DNA from: Gymnorhina tibicen
Lineage: Eukaryota > Chordata > Aves > Passeriformes > Artamidae
Assembly: GCA_013399875.1 (NCBI GenBank)
Contig: VXAZ01018004.1
Location: forward strand, 1,524,607 to 1,588,606
DNA: 64,000 bases
Direction of reading: 5' to 3'
The position numbers were made by a program, and so were the translations under genes. The notes under the pieces are model-generated. The model was not told the DNA's origin. It ran no database searches and saw only the letters and a program-made list of their open reading frames with translations. This document shows positions 1 through 9,908 of this stretch, piece by piece. Numbering within the stretch: position 1 is the stretch's first letter; every line of letters starts with the position of its first letter.

Positions 1-3000
1 AAAACCCAAAAAACAAAAACAAACCCCACCGTATAAAACATGTCCTAATACTCTTTCTGTTCAAACACTCCTTTATTCTTTTTACTTACAAACGAACGTT
101 AGTCTCTGTAGCTATCTTGAAAGAAATCAAGTAATCAGAAGCAAACATCAACTTAAGCATTTCCTCTGCCTTGAGCTATGACTGTACTGGTTCATTTTAG
201 AACAAACCCACCATTCAACTTGGTCTATAACAATTTATCTTAAATGACACAAAGTAACCATGACATTCTTTCTACAAGAAATATAGCTAAACATAATTTA
301 AAATATAAAGCAAAAAAAAGTCTAATAGATGTCATGATATTCTATCTGCTTGTAACAAGCTGACACCATATAAGCAATGTAATTTAAAATATCAAAAGCT
401 TCCTTTAATCCTAGATAATTTCAATTTACATTTTGTGTTTCATGAGTGGCACTGCTAGGTTCAGATCTAACCATTTTGGTTTGGTCACCTGCAAAGTGCC
501 ATCTGAAAGACGGTAAGTGAATTTTGAGATGTTCAAAAGAAAACCTCAGATTTTTAATTCTAAGTGTAAGTTAAAAACTCAAGCTATATAAGTTACTAAA
601 AGTAGCTCAGTTCTTTCTGCTGTTAGTCTGATGTTCTTACAGAACTTAACAGCAAGAGAAACTACAACAAATTTATTCAAAAAAGACTTTAAAAGATGCA
701 TAGATTTCTAACACAGCATATAGTTCTTTTAATACTTTTAAGAAGTCATTTTAAAATGAGCATTAATTTTGTTACAGAGACAATTAAACATTCTCATGTC
801 GCTCTGAGAACCAAAACTTTTCAGCAGTTGGCATATGAAGAGGAGGGAAAAAAAGCAACTTAATAATACAATTCATCATGCAAAGTAATCCCAAATAAAA
901 AGGAAACAAAGTTTACATCTTTAACAATCTAAAACGCCATTAGAAAGACAGAGGAAGAGATTTCTTTATATAGGCTTTTTATTGTTTAGGTGCAACCATA
1001 AAACCCTCACAAAACTAAAAGCTAATTGACAAGGTGAGTGCAGCGGGAGGATCATTATTATCAAAAGTCACCTTATGACGATCTTAATTAGAAGCAGTAC
1101 AGATGATGACTTCTTCAAACAAATCAAGGCAAAAAAACTGACACAGGAGGGAAAGAACCCTCAAGGTTTTTTGCATTATTACACATAGTATCTGTTCTAT
1201 TTTAGAAAACTAGACCAACTACTAGAAACATTTACAAATCAAAACTACAGAGCACTCTGTGAGTGGAAGAGAAAACAAAACTAAAGATTACCCACTCGAG
1301 TCTCGTGATTTCTATTAAGGAAAATTCCCTATTATACACCCACTAAATTTAATGGTAATCTTAATTAAGAATTCCAGGATTACACACAAAGGGTAAAATC
1401 TTAACCCCATTGAGACAGAGACAAAACTCCCATTTGACTTCAACAGAACTAAGAACCACCATAAAAAGTCATATCATTATTGAGTGTAATCTGTCATAAA
1501 TATACTAGAATAAATAATTCACACTTAGATGAGAAAAACAAGTGTAAACATCTCCATAAATAATGATCCATACATAGTTCATATGTTTTTAAACAAAAAA
1601 AGCAGTCATAATTTAAGAACAAAGGCTAATTATTAGCAAGTAACATTTAACCCACCACTAACAGTATTATTTTATTTACATATCAGATGAAGGCAATTGT
1701 TTCTCCAACTCCTAAATATTGCACATTTTCAGAACACAGTAAAACTAAATGAAGCGATAATTTCAAGCAACCTTTTAACTGTTCTGTTTTGAAAGCAGTT
1801 GTGAATGCACTCCTTGCTCTTGCCACGACAGGATAATATGGACAGAGATTTCCAAAAGCACAGCGTTCCCTACAGCAGAGGCAAGTTACTGATAGCAGAG
1901 AAACATACTACACGTGAAAGCCAGCCACCTTTAAATGATACAAATAATTTCCCTTAAAACATTTATCGACATGAAAATACAACTACTGCTATAGACCTTA
2001 AGAAAGAGCTCAAACTGGGTTTTTACATGTATTTTCCACAAAGCAAAATATTCATTTACTGAGAAGGTAATTACAAGGAGCTTGTTTGTATACTCTGTAT
2101 CTCAGAGTCTCCTGTTCTAAATATTAAATAGAAGTGGATTATCCATCATTTTAAAGTTACTAGAAACCACTCTTGGTTTTTGAAGAAAACTTCACACTTT
2201 TCTCATGTAGTTAAAAACAAAGTTTGAAAAAAGTGCAAACTAAACAAACAATGCTGATTATATAAGCTCACTCTTGTGAAAATCAGTAATTTTTACAGAA
2301 TTAGATTTTCTCAAATCTACCCAAATTACTACTGTTAAAACAATCTTGCCTATGCACAAAGTACAGTTTTCTTTAAACAGAGTACGTTTCTCAGTAAAAC
2401 ATAAATTCTTAGTAGTCTCCCAAATCACAATGTTTAAAACACAAATACACTAGCAAAATGCTGGGTGACCTTTTTAAGCACTGGCAGAAGACCTTCCATA
2501 AAGAAACTTTAGTGTGAAACCCCAATGAAAACCAAAAGAGAATCTAGGAAATTTGCAAAAGTTTATGATTTGATTAAACTTACACCAGTGAAGACCTTTG
2601 TGATGTATTTCTCCTTCCCCATGCTGTGACTTTCCCAGTTTGGCTGCCACAAGTGCAATTAACCTGATGCCCCATTTTTGGTACCCAGCCCACTGTTGGC
2701 TGAGGATGCTGGTGGTGTGAGGTTCTTCCTTACTACCTTGACCTGACTCTGGTTCCATCCATCCATCCCTGCATCCCGTACCTCTGAGTGCACCCTACAG
2801 GCTGGCACCCTTCTCAGGGAAGCGAGGTGCTGGAGAAGACAGCCCACCTCCTACAGATAGGGTCAATCCCAACGAGCCTCCCCGCACCACTCCTCCATGT
2901 GATCTGCGTTTAGAAGCTTACGGGAAAGAGGAAAAACAAACACACATGCAGATTAAATATTAAAATAAGGCAAGCCTATAACCATCCTTGGACAAACACA

Positions 3001-3084
3001 CGCAGCAGCAGCAGCACTGAGCCCTCTCCGCTGTAAGCCTCGTACCACATTAACACGGTTGCGTTCACTGCATTATCCTTTTGT
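1..3084. other. AT-rich non-coding DNA left of IRS2
   Basis: No open frame with recognisable protein similarity and no clear transposon. The region is rich in A and T runs, with several minus-strand AATAAA hexamers. It is either IRS2 3'UTR and downstream flank (if exon 2 begins at 4048) or interior of a long IRS2 intron. Around 2640-2880 the composition becomes more balanced, but I recognise nothing there. Confidence 0.5.
978..983 (-). terminator. Possible polyadenylation signal (AATAAA)
   Basis: AATAAA in the minus-strand sense, the best placed of several such hexamers left of IRS2 (others at 1671-1676 and 672-677). It would end a 3'UTR of about 3.1 kb if exon 2 starts at 4048. AT-rich DNA gives this hexamer often by chance, and no cleavage site can be confirmed. 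Confidence 0.15.
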
Positions 3085-3500
3085 TTACTGGATGGGAAGG
3101 ACAGCGGTCGTTTCCCTCTCCTTATCTGACCGCCCGCCGCTCCCATTCCCGCGTGCCGCCTGCTGCGGCCGCGCTCCGCGCCGGGTTTTCCCGGTAACCG
3201 GTGCCCGCCCCCCACCCCCCTTAGGGTCAGCAGTTTGGGGAATGCTGTGGAAATAGCTCTTTCCCAACACCGGGCTCCGTTTGCAATTGGGGCTGTAGGT
3301 GGCTCAAGACAAGCTCCTCGTTTCTGCGAAAAATCCGTTTGCAAAGCAAAGGGGCGTGATCGTCTGCTGGCGCCCGGGACCGCCACCCCAAGGCAGGGCA
3401 AGGAGAGCGGGGGCTGCAGCATCCGCACCGGGCTCGGGCAAGCCACAAGGATCCTGAAAGCGACCCCAGCAAAACTAAAAGCAAGAGACAAATAAGGCTC
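3085..3500. promoter_or_regulatory. Compact CpG-rich block downstream of the main IRS2 exon
   Basis: A sharp GC- and CpG-rich island of about 400 bp in AT-rich surroundings, with clustered CCGC and GCGC words. It carries overlapping open frames on both strands (longest 197 codons, minus, 2976-3569), as expected for stop-poor GC-rich DNA, and none looks like a known protein. It could be an internal promoter or enhancer in an IRS2 intron, or an odd GC-rich piece of the 3'UTR. Confidence 0.5.
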
Positions 3501-4043
3501 GGCCCTCAACCCTTCCAGCCATTCAGAATAAGCCTTCATCTTTTCAAACTCTGACATTGCATTCAACAATCCTCTCGCTTAATTAGGTTCAAAGCTTGCT
3601 CTGCAAACGATGGATCTCTCATCTTTTCCATCTTCCTGTACTTCCTATCAAGAGAGAAAATATTTTCTTCTTCAAAATCAACTGGCTACTAAAGAAACAC
3701 AAGGAAAAAAAAAAAACCCTGCAGTGGCTCTTACAAGCTGTTGCTGCTCACTTGTTATCCGTGCCTCTATCAGCACCGTGAATAGAGAAGCAATACCTAT
3801 TCCCCTCCAAGCAACTACTTTTCCATGGTTTGTCATTTCACCCAGCTAGACCCATAAACACATATTACAGCTGTACATGCATAAGGGTTTGACTATCATG
3901 TCTTGCAAAAATCCAAGAGCCAAGAGAATCCTTCCAGTGTCTCATCATTAACTTTTCCTGTTTGACAAACTGGCTGTTCTGTGCCCTCGTCAACCAGCCC
4001 CCAGTTGTGTACAAACCCTCACTCACTGAGAGAAGGTAGATTA
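3501..4043. other. Mixed-composition non-coding stretch
   Basis: Lies between the CpG-rich block and the candidate exon 2. It would be 3'UTR if that exon is real. No recognised element. Confidence 0.4.
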
Positions 4044-4048
4044 CTATT
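4044..4048 (-). CDS. IRS2: Candidate IRS2 exon 2 coding end (last codon and stop)
   Basis: On the minus strand a strong acceptor (pyrimidine-rich ccttccttcttccccag, AG at 4050-4049) is followed by AATAG. Joined to the single G left over from exon 1, this reads GAA TAG, so the protein would end VKE and total 1171 residues, as mammalian IRS2 ends in VKE. The implied intron is only 861 bp. Human IRS2 has one very long intron at this point, so the true exon 2 may lie off the left edge of the window and this match may be chance. A weaker alternative giving GAG TGA sits at 2272. Confidence 0.4.
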
Positions 4049-4909
4049 CTGGGGAAGAAGGAAGGATATTTGTTTCTATCCTTTTTTTTTTTTTTTCCAG
4101 CATAAACAGCACCTGATTAAAGGAATAGCTACATACTGAAAATCTGATTTCTCTCTCACCCTGTTCAGATTTCTTCAGTTTGACACCCAACATTTGCAAT
4201 CCATGAGCCATCAACTGGAACATTGTTACACACCACCACAGGGTGGGCCCTTAAGTGAAACATGTGATACAGCATACAACAGCTCAAGAACCTAGGGACT
4301 TCTGGAAAGAATTACCATTTTTAAAATTCACATTCCATGCTCACTATGATTTACTGTTAAACTTTTGCAAGAGATAACGTATTTCAAAACCATGATATTA
4401 AATTTATCTTTCTCATTTTGGTATTACAGAGTTTCTCAGCTAGAGAGCCAAGGATTGTTTCTGTAATCTGATGTCCTCAGTCAAACAATCCTGTTTTTAA
4501 CTCAATAATTTTACATTTTTAAACAGTATTTAGAAGTTGCATTAACATAAACTATTTTGGTCACATTTTCCAAACACTTTCCAAAATCTTACATACGAAA
4601 ACTCTGAATGCTACCCAAACATAACTGTGTAAACAGCAGCTTCTAGTGGGGTACCCAGAAGTATATACTCATAATAATGGCACAGTAGTATTGAAATGTG
4701 AAGAAATATTCCAAATTTAAACATTTTCCTCATACAAAGAGCCACCAAGTTCCTCCAAGACTGCTTATTACAGGATGTGTAAAAACGGATAAAAAAGATT
4801 TTTAAGGTAGCGAAGAGGGATAGTGCTCTACACATCAACACACAACCTTGTGATGGTAAATACAAAACACAAACACGCACAGCAGGCACTGTCAGACACA
4901 GCTACTCAC
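4049..4909 (-). other. IRS2: Putative IRS2 intron (minimum form)
   Basis: The donor GTGAGT begins at 4909, directly after the AAAG that ends the main exon. If the 4048 acceptor is used, this 861-bp AT-rich segment is the whole intron. It holds a 15-base T run on the plus strand (4082-4096, poly-A in the gene's sense) about 30 bases before the acceptor. A possible branch-point sequence (ttaatc) lies further upstream. No other coding signal is seen. If exon 2 is outside the window, the intron extends through position 1. Confidence 0.45.
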
Positions 4910-7900
4910 CTTTCACAGCACTGGCTTCTTTCAGGTTGTGAGACAGAAAGTCTATGCTGGCATAGGCGCTCATCTCTACTCCATTGATGCCCCCGTTCAG
5001 GAGGTGCCTGGCTTTCAACCTGGATTTGTCACAGTTTGCCAGGGACCCATCCACCACGTCAATGGCAATGTAGTTGAGGCCATTCTGGAAGCCAGCCGAG
5101 GTCTCCCGGCACATGGGACTGCTACCCTGCTCCTCCTCCAGGCCTTCGCTTTTCCTGAGGGACACGTTCTCCACCGAGGCCGAGTTGTGTCGTTTGGGGT
5201 TGTGTGCGAAGGAGGGGGACACTGGGGTCACAGTGGTGGTGGAGGAGAAAGTTTCTGAGCTGTGCCTCCTCCGCCCCTGGGGATCTGCCCGGATTACTTT
5301 GGCCCCCCGATTCGGGTCTGGGGGAGGGCTGGAGAGAATGAAAGCCTCCACTCCAGAGAGGGTGAGCCTCTTCACCCCAGATGTGGGGCTGGCGACACGG
5401 GCACTTTCTGGTTTCTGAACGATGGGCTGAGGTGGGGTAGTGGCCATGCCAAAGGTCATCTCGGTGTAATCACCACCATCCGATGGGCTGGACGAACAAG
5501 CCACCCCCACAGCCGCCTTCAGGTAGCGTCCATTGGGCTGGCTGGTGCTAGAGGAAGAACCTGGCGAGAGAGCTTCCAAGGAGCCCACCGAGACTGTGCC
5601 TGACTGGGAGGGAGACTGTGACCCAAAGTCAATGTTCATGTAGTCAGAGAGAGGGGAGCGTCTCTGCCCCGTGCCTGAGCCCAGGGAGGAGGCTGGGCTG
5701 TCAGCAGGCAGTGATGGGGGAGAATAGATGGCAGCATCCCCAAAGTCAATGTTGATGTATTCACCAGGGCTCTTGGGCTCAGGCGGCAGAGGGTGCTCAT
5801 TCATGCTGGGGAGCATCGTCCGCAAGGTCTCCAAAGAGAGGCGGCTGGGCCGGGCCACCCGCTGGCATCGCTGGCTCAGGAAGCTCTCGGTCCGGCTGTG
5901 CCGCAGGGGCAAAGGCACCGTGTGGCTGGAGGGGGCGAAGGTGCCTGCAGGCAAATGGCCCGCTCCACACACCGCCTCCTCCGGGATCATCCTCCCCGGG
6001 GAGTTCATGAAGACGTACTGGTCGCTGTCCTTCGCCAAGCCCTGGCTCTTGTAGGAGCGGGGTAAGGAGCTGTATGAGTAGCAGCTGGGCTTTGGGGGCT
6101 CACTGGACCCATGCCCTGAAGGGGCGAAAAAGAAGTCTGGGGGGGTGAGGGAGGGAACTTGGGGCCCATTCTGGGGGTCCCGAGGGGACATATTGATATA
6201 GTCGCCGTTACTCAGCCTTCCATCTGAGCTCTCCACAGACAGCTTGGAGCCGCACCACATCCGCATGTACCCGCTATCGTCAGGGGAGCTCTCCCCAGGC
6301 GAGCTGGTCTTGTAGCTGCTCCCGTTCCCCGGGGACCCACTACCCACCCCTGCCCGGGGCTGCAGGATCTGCTTGGGGGCAGACACGCTGGTGGGGCTCA
6401 TGGGCATGTAATCATCGCTGCCCCGGCTTCCCTGCCCTAAGGCTGCGGCCACACCGGGGGTCATGGGCATGTAGCCGTCATCATCTCCCCCTCCTCCCCC
6501 CACTGCCGGCGGGCCTAGATTGGTGCTGCTGCTGCCGGAGCTGCGGTGAGAACCGATCTCGATGTCCCCGTAGTCCTCGGGGTAGGGGGTGTAGGTCACT
6601 TTGGGGGAAGCCCCGGCTTGGCAGGAGGGGAAGAGGCGGCCGGCGCTGCCGGCGAAGGTGGCGCGCATCAGCGTGTACTCGTCGAGAGAGGCGGAGGAAA
6701 CCTGCGGCGCGGCGGGTCGCTGCCGGCACGGCGTGGTCAGTGAGTAGGTCCGCTTCCGATGGCACCTGTCGCTGGCAGCGTCGGGGCAGGGCCGGTAGCA
6801 GAGGCGGCCACTCGGGGGCCGCTCCATCGCCATGTAGCCGTAGAGGTCGGTGCCGCCCCCCGGGTCCCGCACTGGGGGGGTCTCGGCCACCGACTCGGGG
6901 GTGTTGCTGCGGTTGCTGGCAGTGGAGGAGGAGGAGAAGGGCCGGAGGTCGCCGCCCGGGCTGGAGCCGTACTCGTCGAAAGACATAAAGCCGGCGTCGC
7001 TGGGGGAGCCGGACACGGAGGCGCTGCCGCTGGACGGGCGCTGAGGGTGATGCGGGTGGGCAGGCTCGGAGCCGAGGCCGCTACTGGAGGAGAGGCTGAT
7101 GGGGCTGGTGGCGGAGGGGGGCGAGTGGGAGGCGGGCATGGACATAGAACGGCTGCTCTGCAGCCCGCCGCCGCCACCGCCGGCCAGCACCGGGAGCAGC
7201 TTCCCCGCCTGCCGCCCTCCGCCGCCGCTGAGCGTGTGCGAGCGGCTGAGGGGGGTCCGCACGGGGCCCGGGCTCATGGGGCTGCCGGCCGCAGAGCCCA
7301 CCCGGCAGCCGTCGCCCTCGCTGGCCGTTCTCACCCGGCACGGCGTGCACTTGGTGGCGGCGCCGGCGGCGAGGCTGTCGGTGCGGGAACGGCGTAGGAG
7401 GCCGGTCTGGCTGGGAGGCAGGTTGACCAGGTGGTGGTGCCGGCGACCAGGCACCGTGATGGGGTGGGTGGCGGAGGTGCCACTGCCGCCGGGCCCGCCG
7501 GCCCCCCCGGACGAAGAGGAGGACGAGGACTGGCTCTTGCTGCGGGGCCGGAACTCGGACAGCTCCTTCAGCGCCTTCATGGCCTCCAGGATAGTCTCGT
7601 GGATGTTCTGGGCCACCACCGAGTCGTCCGCTTGCATCCAGAGCTCGCCGGGGCCGGTGGCGGCCGAGCGCCCCACCTCGATGAAGAAGAAGCTGTCGGA
7701 GTGGCCGCAGCGGCGGATGTTCATCAGCTGCAGCGTGACCGAGGGCAGCTCGCAATTGAGGCGCACGAACCCAATGGTGCGGGCCGAGAGGCAGAGCCGG
7801 TGGACGCCGGTGAGGTTTTTACTCTGCCCCAAGCCCTTGGGCTTCAGCGTCACCTGCCAGACCTCTCGGTAGGCAGCGGTGGCCGGCGCGATCAGCCCGT

Positions 7901-8420
7901 AGTTAAGGTCTTCGCCGGCGGCGGCCAGGGAGGCGGCGGCCGCGCCGCAGGAGGCGGAGAAGGGGGAGGCGAGGTGGCGGTGGGGGGACCCCTGGCAGGC
8001 CGCCTTGCCCTCGTTGAGCAGATCGGTGAGAGCCCTGTACCAGCCCTCCTGCTCCTGCTCGTTCTCGGCCGCCACAGCGAAGTACTCGTCCTTGGTGTAG
8101 AGGGCGATGAGGTACTTGTGCTTGGCGTCCGCCCGCTTGTTGATGTTGAGGCAGGAGTCCAGGGCGATCACCCGCTTGGGCGCCCCGGACTTGTTCCTCC
8201 ATTTCTTCTCGCTCTCGTAGTACTCCAGCCCGGCGCCCCCCGCCTCCTCCCCGCCGCCGCCCGGGCCGCGCAGCACGAAGAAGCGCTTGTGGCCGTGCTT
8301 CTGCTTGCGCAGGTACCCGCACTTCCTCACGCCCTGGTTGTTGTTGTTGTTGTTGTTCAGGTTGGGGCCGGGCGGGGAGCTCAGGGGGGGCAGCAGCCCC
8401 AGCACAGCGGGGCTCGCCAT
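4910..8420 (-). CDS. IRS2: Insulin receptor substrate 2, main coding exon
   Basis: Cytoplasmic docking protein of the insulin/IGF-1 pathway: the activated receptor phosphorylates its tyrosines, which recruit PI3-kinase, GRB2 and SHP2. The start at 8420 gives MASP and a poly-Asn run (residues 20-28), as in mammalian IRS2, in a good Kozak context (G at -3 and +4). A PH domain (about 31-137, GYLRKQKHGHKRFFVLRG) and a PTB domain (about 183-290) follow. The tail has the IRS2-specific KRLB core YPEDYGDIEIG (Y610, Y613, Y617). YxxM sites are at Y527, Y529, Y582, Y650, Y671, Y718, Y741, Y802 and Y985. The GRB2-type site EYINIDF is at Y888, and SHP2-type sites are at Y1117 (YIAIDV) and Y1153 (YASIDF). 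The frame is intact for 1170 codons plus one base, then meets a consensus donor (AAAG|GTGAGT). Human IRS2 is longer (1338 residues), and this tail is shorter in low-complexity stretches. Identity rests on recognised domain sequence; orthology is inferred. Confidence 0.97.
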
Positions 8421-8800
8421 CCCCAGCCCCGCGGCGGGAGCGCCGCCCGGCTCCTCTCGCTGCTGTCGCCGACGCTGAGCAGATCCGGAGCCCGAGCACA
8501 GCGGGGGAAAAAAAAAGAAAAAGAAAAAAAAAAAGGAAGGATGGAGGGAAGCAGGTAAAATAAAGTTATTCCTTCGTAGAAGAGCGCGGTGCCCGGAGCC
8601 GCAGCGGGATCCTCCGCTGTCACCTCTAGGCAGCGGGTGCTGCCGGCGGCCGCCCGGCGTCCTCCCCGGCTCGAATACCGGCGACGCCGCTAAAGCTCCC
8701 CGACCGCCGCCGCCGCTGCTGCTGCTGCCGCTGGTGCTGCCGGCGCCGGCGGGAGTTTCGCCGTAAGTAACACATCGCGCACCGAGTGCCCCAACTAAAG
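8421..8800 (-). other. IRS2: IRS2 5' untranslated region (approximate)
   Basis: Sequence between the promoter elements and the ATG at 8420. The IRS2 frame stays open through it without a stop, but the encoded stretch is low-complexity Gly/Ser/Pro and lacks an in-frame ATG matching known IRS2 proteins, so it is called untranslated. It holds a CTG/CCG run (about 8704-8740) and a long pyrimidine tract in the transcript sense (8541-8503). The transcription start is not determined. Confidence 0.6.
8503..8541 (-). repeat. 39-base homopyrimidine tract in the IRS2 5'UTR
   Basis: On the plus strand 8503-8541 contains only purines, mostly A. In the IRS2 transcript this is an uninterrupted C/T run about 85-120 bases before the start codon. 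It is followed in the transcript by ctgctcag, so it also resembles a splice acceptor tract. Function not known. Confidence 0.8.
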
Positions 8801-8802
8801 AG

Positions 8803-8816
8803 CAAAACAACACGTG
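8803..8816 (-). promoter_or_regulatory. IRS2: E-box next to forkhead/insulin-response element
   Basis: In the gene's sense the sequence reads CACGTG (8816-8811), one base, then TGTTTTG (8809-8803). In mammals the IRS2 promoter is controlled by TFE3 at an E-box and by FOXO1 at an insulin-response element, with SREBP-1 opposing FOXO. This pair, about 390 bp upstream of the ATG, has the arrangement expected for the same control: induction in fasting and repression by insulin. Assignment is by motif and position only. Confidence 0.7.
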
Positions 8817-8850
8817 ACCGCCGCCTCACCGAGGCGCTCACACACCGAGA

Positions 8851-8891
8851 CGGGGCGGGGCGCCGCCGCCGCCGGCACCGCCCCGCATTGG
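8851..8891 (-). promoter_or_regulatory. IRS2: GC box and CCAAT box of the IRS2 promoter
   Basis: An Sp1-type GC box (cggggcgggg, 8851-8860, plus strand) and an inverted CCAAT box (ATTGG at 8887-8891, CCAAT in the gene's sense) lie just upstream of the E-box pair. They are typical of TATA-less CpG-island promoters. No convincing TATA box was seen. Confidence 0.5.
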
Positions 8892-9065
8892 CCGCCGGGC
8901 CGCGCGAAGGACGGCTGCGGCCCTCAATGGCGCGGCGGGGCGGGCTCTCGGCAGCGAGGCGGCGCGACGCCGTTGGACAGCGGGAGCCTCGCCCCCCCAC
9001 CCCCTTCCCGCCCCTCCGCGTTCCCGCCCACAGCCTCCGGCCCCCCTCGGGTGCAGCGGAACCCN

Positions 9066-9161
9066 AAAGCCTTTCACAGTCATTTAATCTCTTTTTGAAC
9101 TTCATCATTATATAAGAGAATACCTAGAAGAATATGTTTCTTTTATTAAAATGCACCCCGC
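9066..9161. other. AT-rich insert between the two promoter copies
   Basis: 96 bp of AT-rich sequence (contains ttttattaaaatgcac) lies between a single N and the second promoter copy, in otherwise very GC-rich DNA. It shows no relation to its surroundings and is probably misplaced or chimeric. Confidence 0.6.
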
Positions 9162-9522
9162 CCGCCGCCGCCGCTGCTGCTGCTGCCGCTGGTGCTGCCG
9201 GCGCCGGCGGGAGTTTCGCCGTAAGTAACACATCGCGCACCGAGTGCCCCAACTAAAGAGCAAAACAACACGTGACCGCCGCCTCACCGAGGCGCTCACA
9301 CACCGAGACGGGGCGGGGCGCCGCCGCCGCCGGCACCGCCCCGCATTGGCCGCCGGGCCGCGCGAAGGACGGCTGCGGCCCTCAATGGCGCGGCGGGGCG
9401 GGCTCTCGGCAGCGAGGCGGCGCGACGCCGTTGGACAGCGGGAGCCTCGCCCCCCCACCCCCTTCCCGCCCCTCCGCGTTCCCGCCCACAGCCTCCGGCC
9501 CCCCTCGGGTGCAGCGGAACCC
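9162..9522. repeat. Promoter duplication, copy 2 (361 bp), likely artefact
   Basis: Repeats copy 1 without visible differences, including the E-box (9269-9274) and forkhead site (9261-9267), and stops at the same base, where the N gap begins. Both copies ending at unknown bases at the same position suggests two overlapping contig ends that were not merged, not a biological duplication. Confidence 0.9.
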
Positions 9523-9908
9523 NNNNNNNNNNNNNNNNNNNNNNNNNNNNNNNNNNNNNNNNNNNNNNNNNNNNNNNNNNNNNNNNNNNNNNNNNNNNNN
9601 NNNNNNNNNNNNNNNNNNNNNNNNNNNNNNNNNNNNNNNNNNNNNNNNNNNNNNNNNNNNNNNNNNNNNNNNNNNNNNNNNNNNNNNNNNNNNNNNNNNN
9701 NNNNNNNNNNNNNNNNNNNNNNNNNNNNNNNNNNNNNNNNNNNNNNNNNNNNNNNNNNNNNNNNNNNNNNNNNNNNNNNNNNNNNNNNNNNNNNNNNNNN
9801 NNNNNNNNNNNNNNNNNNNNNNNNNNNNNNNNNNNNNNNNNNNNNNNNNNNNNNNNNNNNNNNNNNNNNNNNNNNNNNNNNNNNNNNNNNNNNNNNNNNN
9901 NNNNNNNN
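9523..9908. other. Assembly gap (386 N)
   Basis: Run of unknown bases in the GC-rich IRS2 upstream region. The true length and content are unknown. Confidence 1.

Larger units (their letters stand above)
8704..9064. repeat. Promoter duplication, copy 1 (361 bp)
   Basis: I see no difference from 9162-9522 at a constant offset of 458 bp. This copy is continuous with the IRS2 exon and ends at a single N (9065). It contains the E-box/forkhead pair, GC box and CCAAT box. Confidence 0.95.

Noticed and set aside
2268..2275. Alternative IRS2 exon 2 acceptor giving Glu-TGA
   Set aside because: The acceptor is AAG with a weak pyrimidine tract, much poorer than the one at 4049-4051.
2976..3569. 197-codon minus-strand open frame over the CpG block
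   Set aside because: It coincides with the GC-rich island, has competing frames on both strands and no recognisable domain.
6481..8558. Long open frames on both strands overlapping the IRS2 exon
   Set aside because: They are frame shadows of GC-rich coding sequence with Ala/Arg/Gly/Pro bias and no domain.
8421..8813. In-frame open extension of 131 codons upstream of the IRS2 ATG
   Set aside because: It begins at a GTG, is low-complexity and lacks similarity to IRS2, while MASP at 8420 matches the known N-terminus in a good Kozak context. It is stop-free because it is GC-rich.
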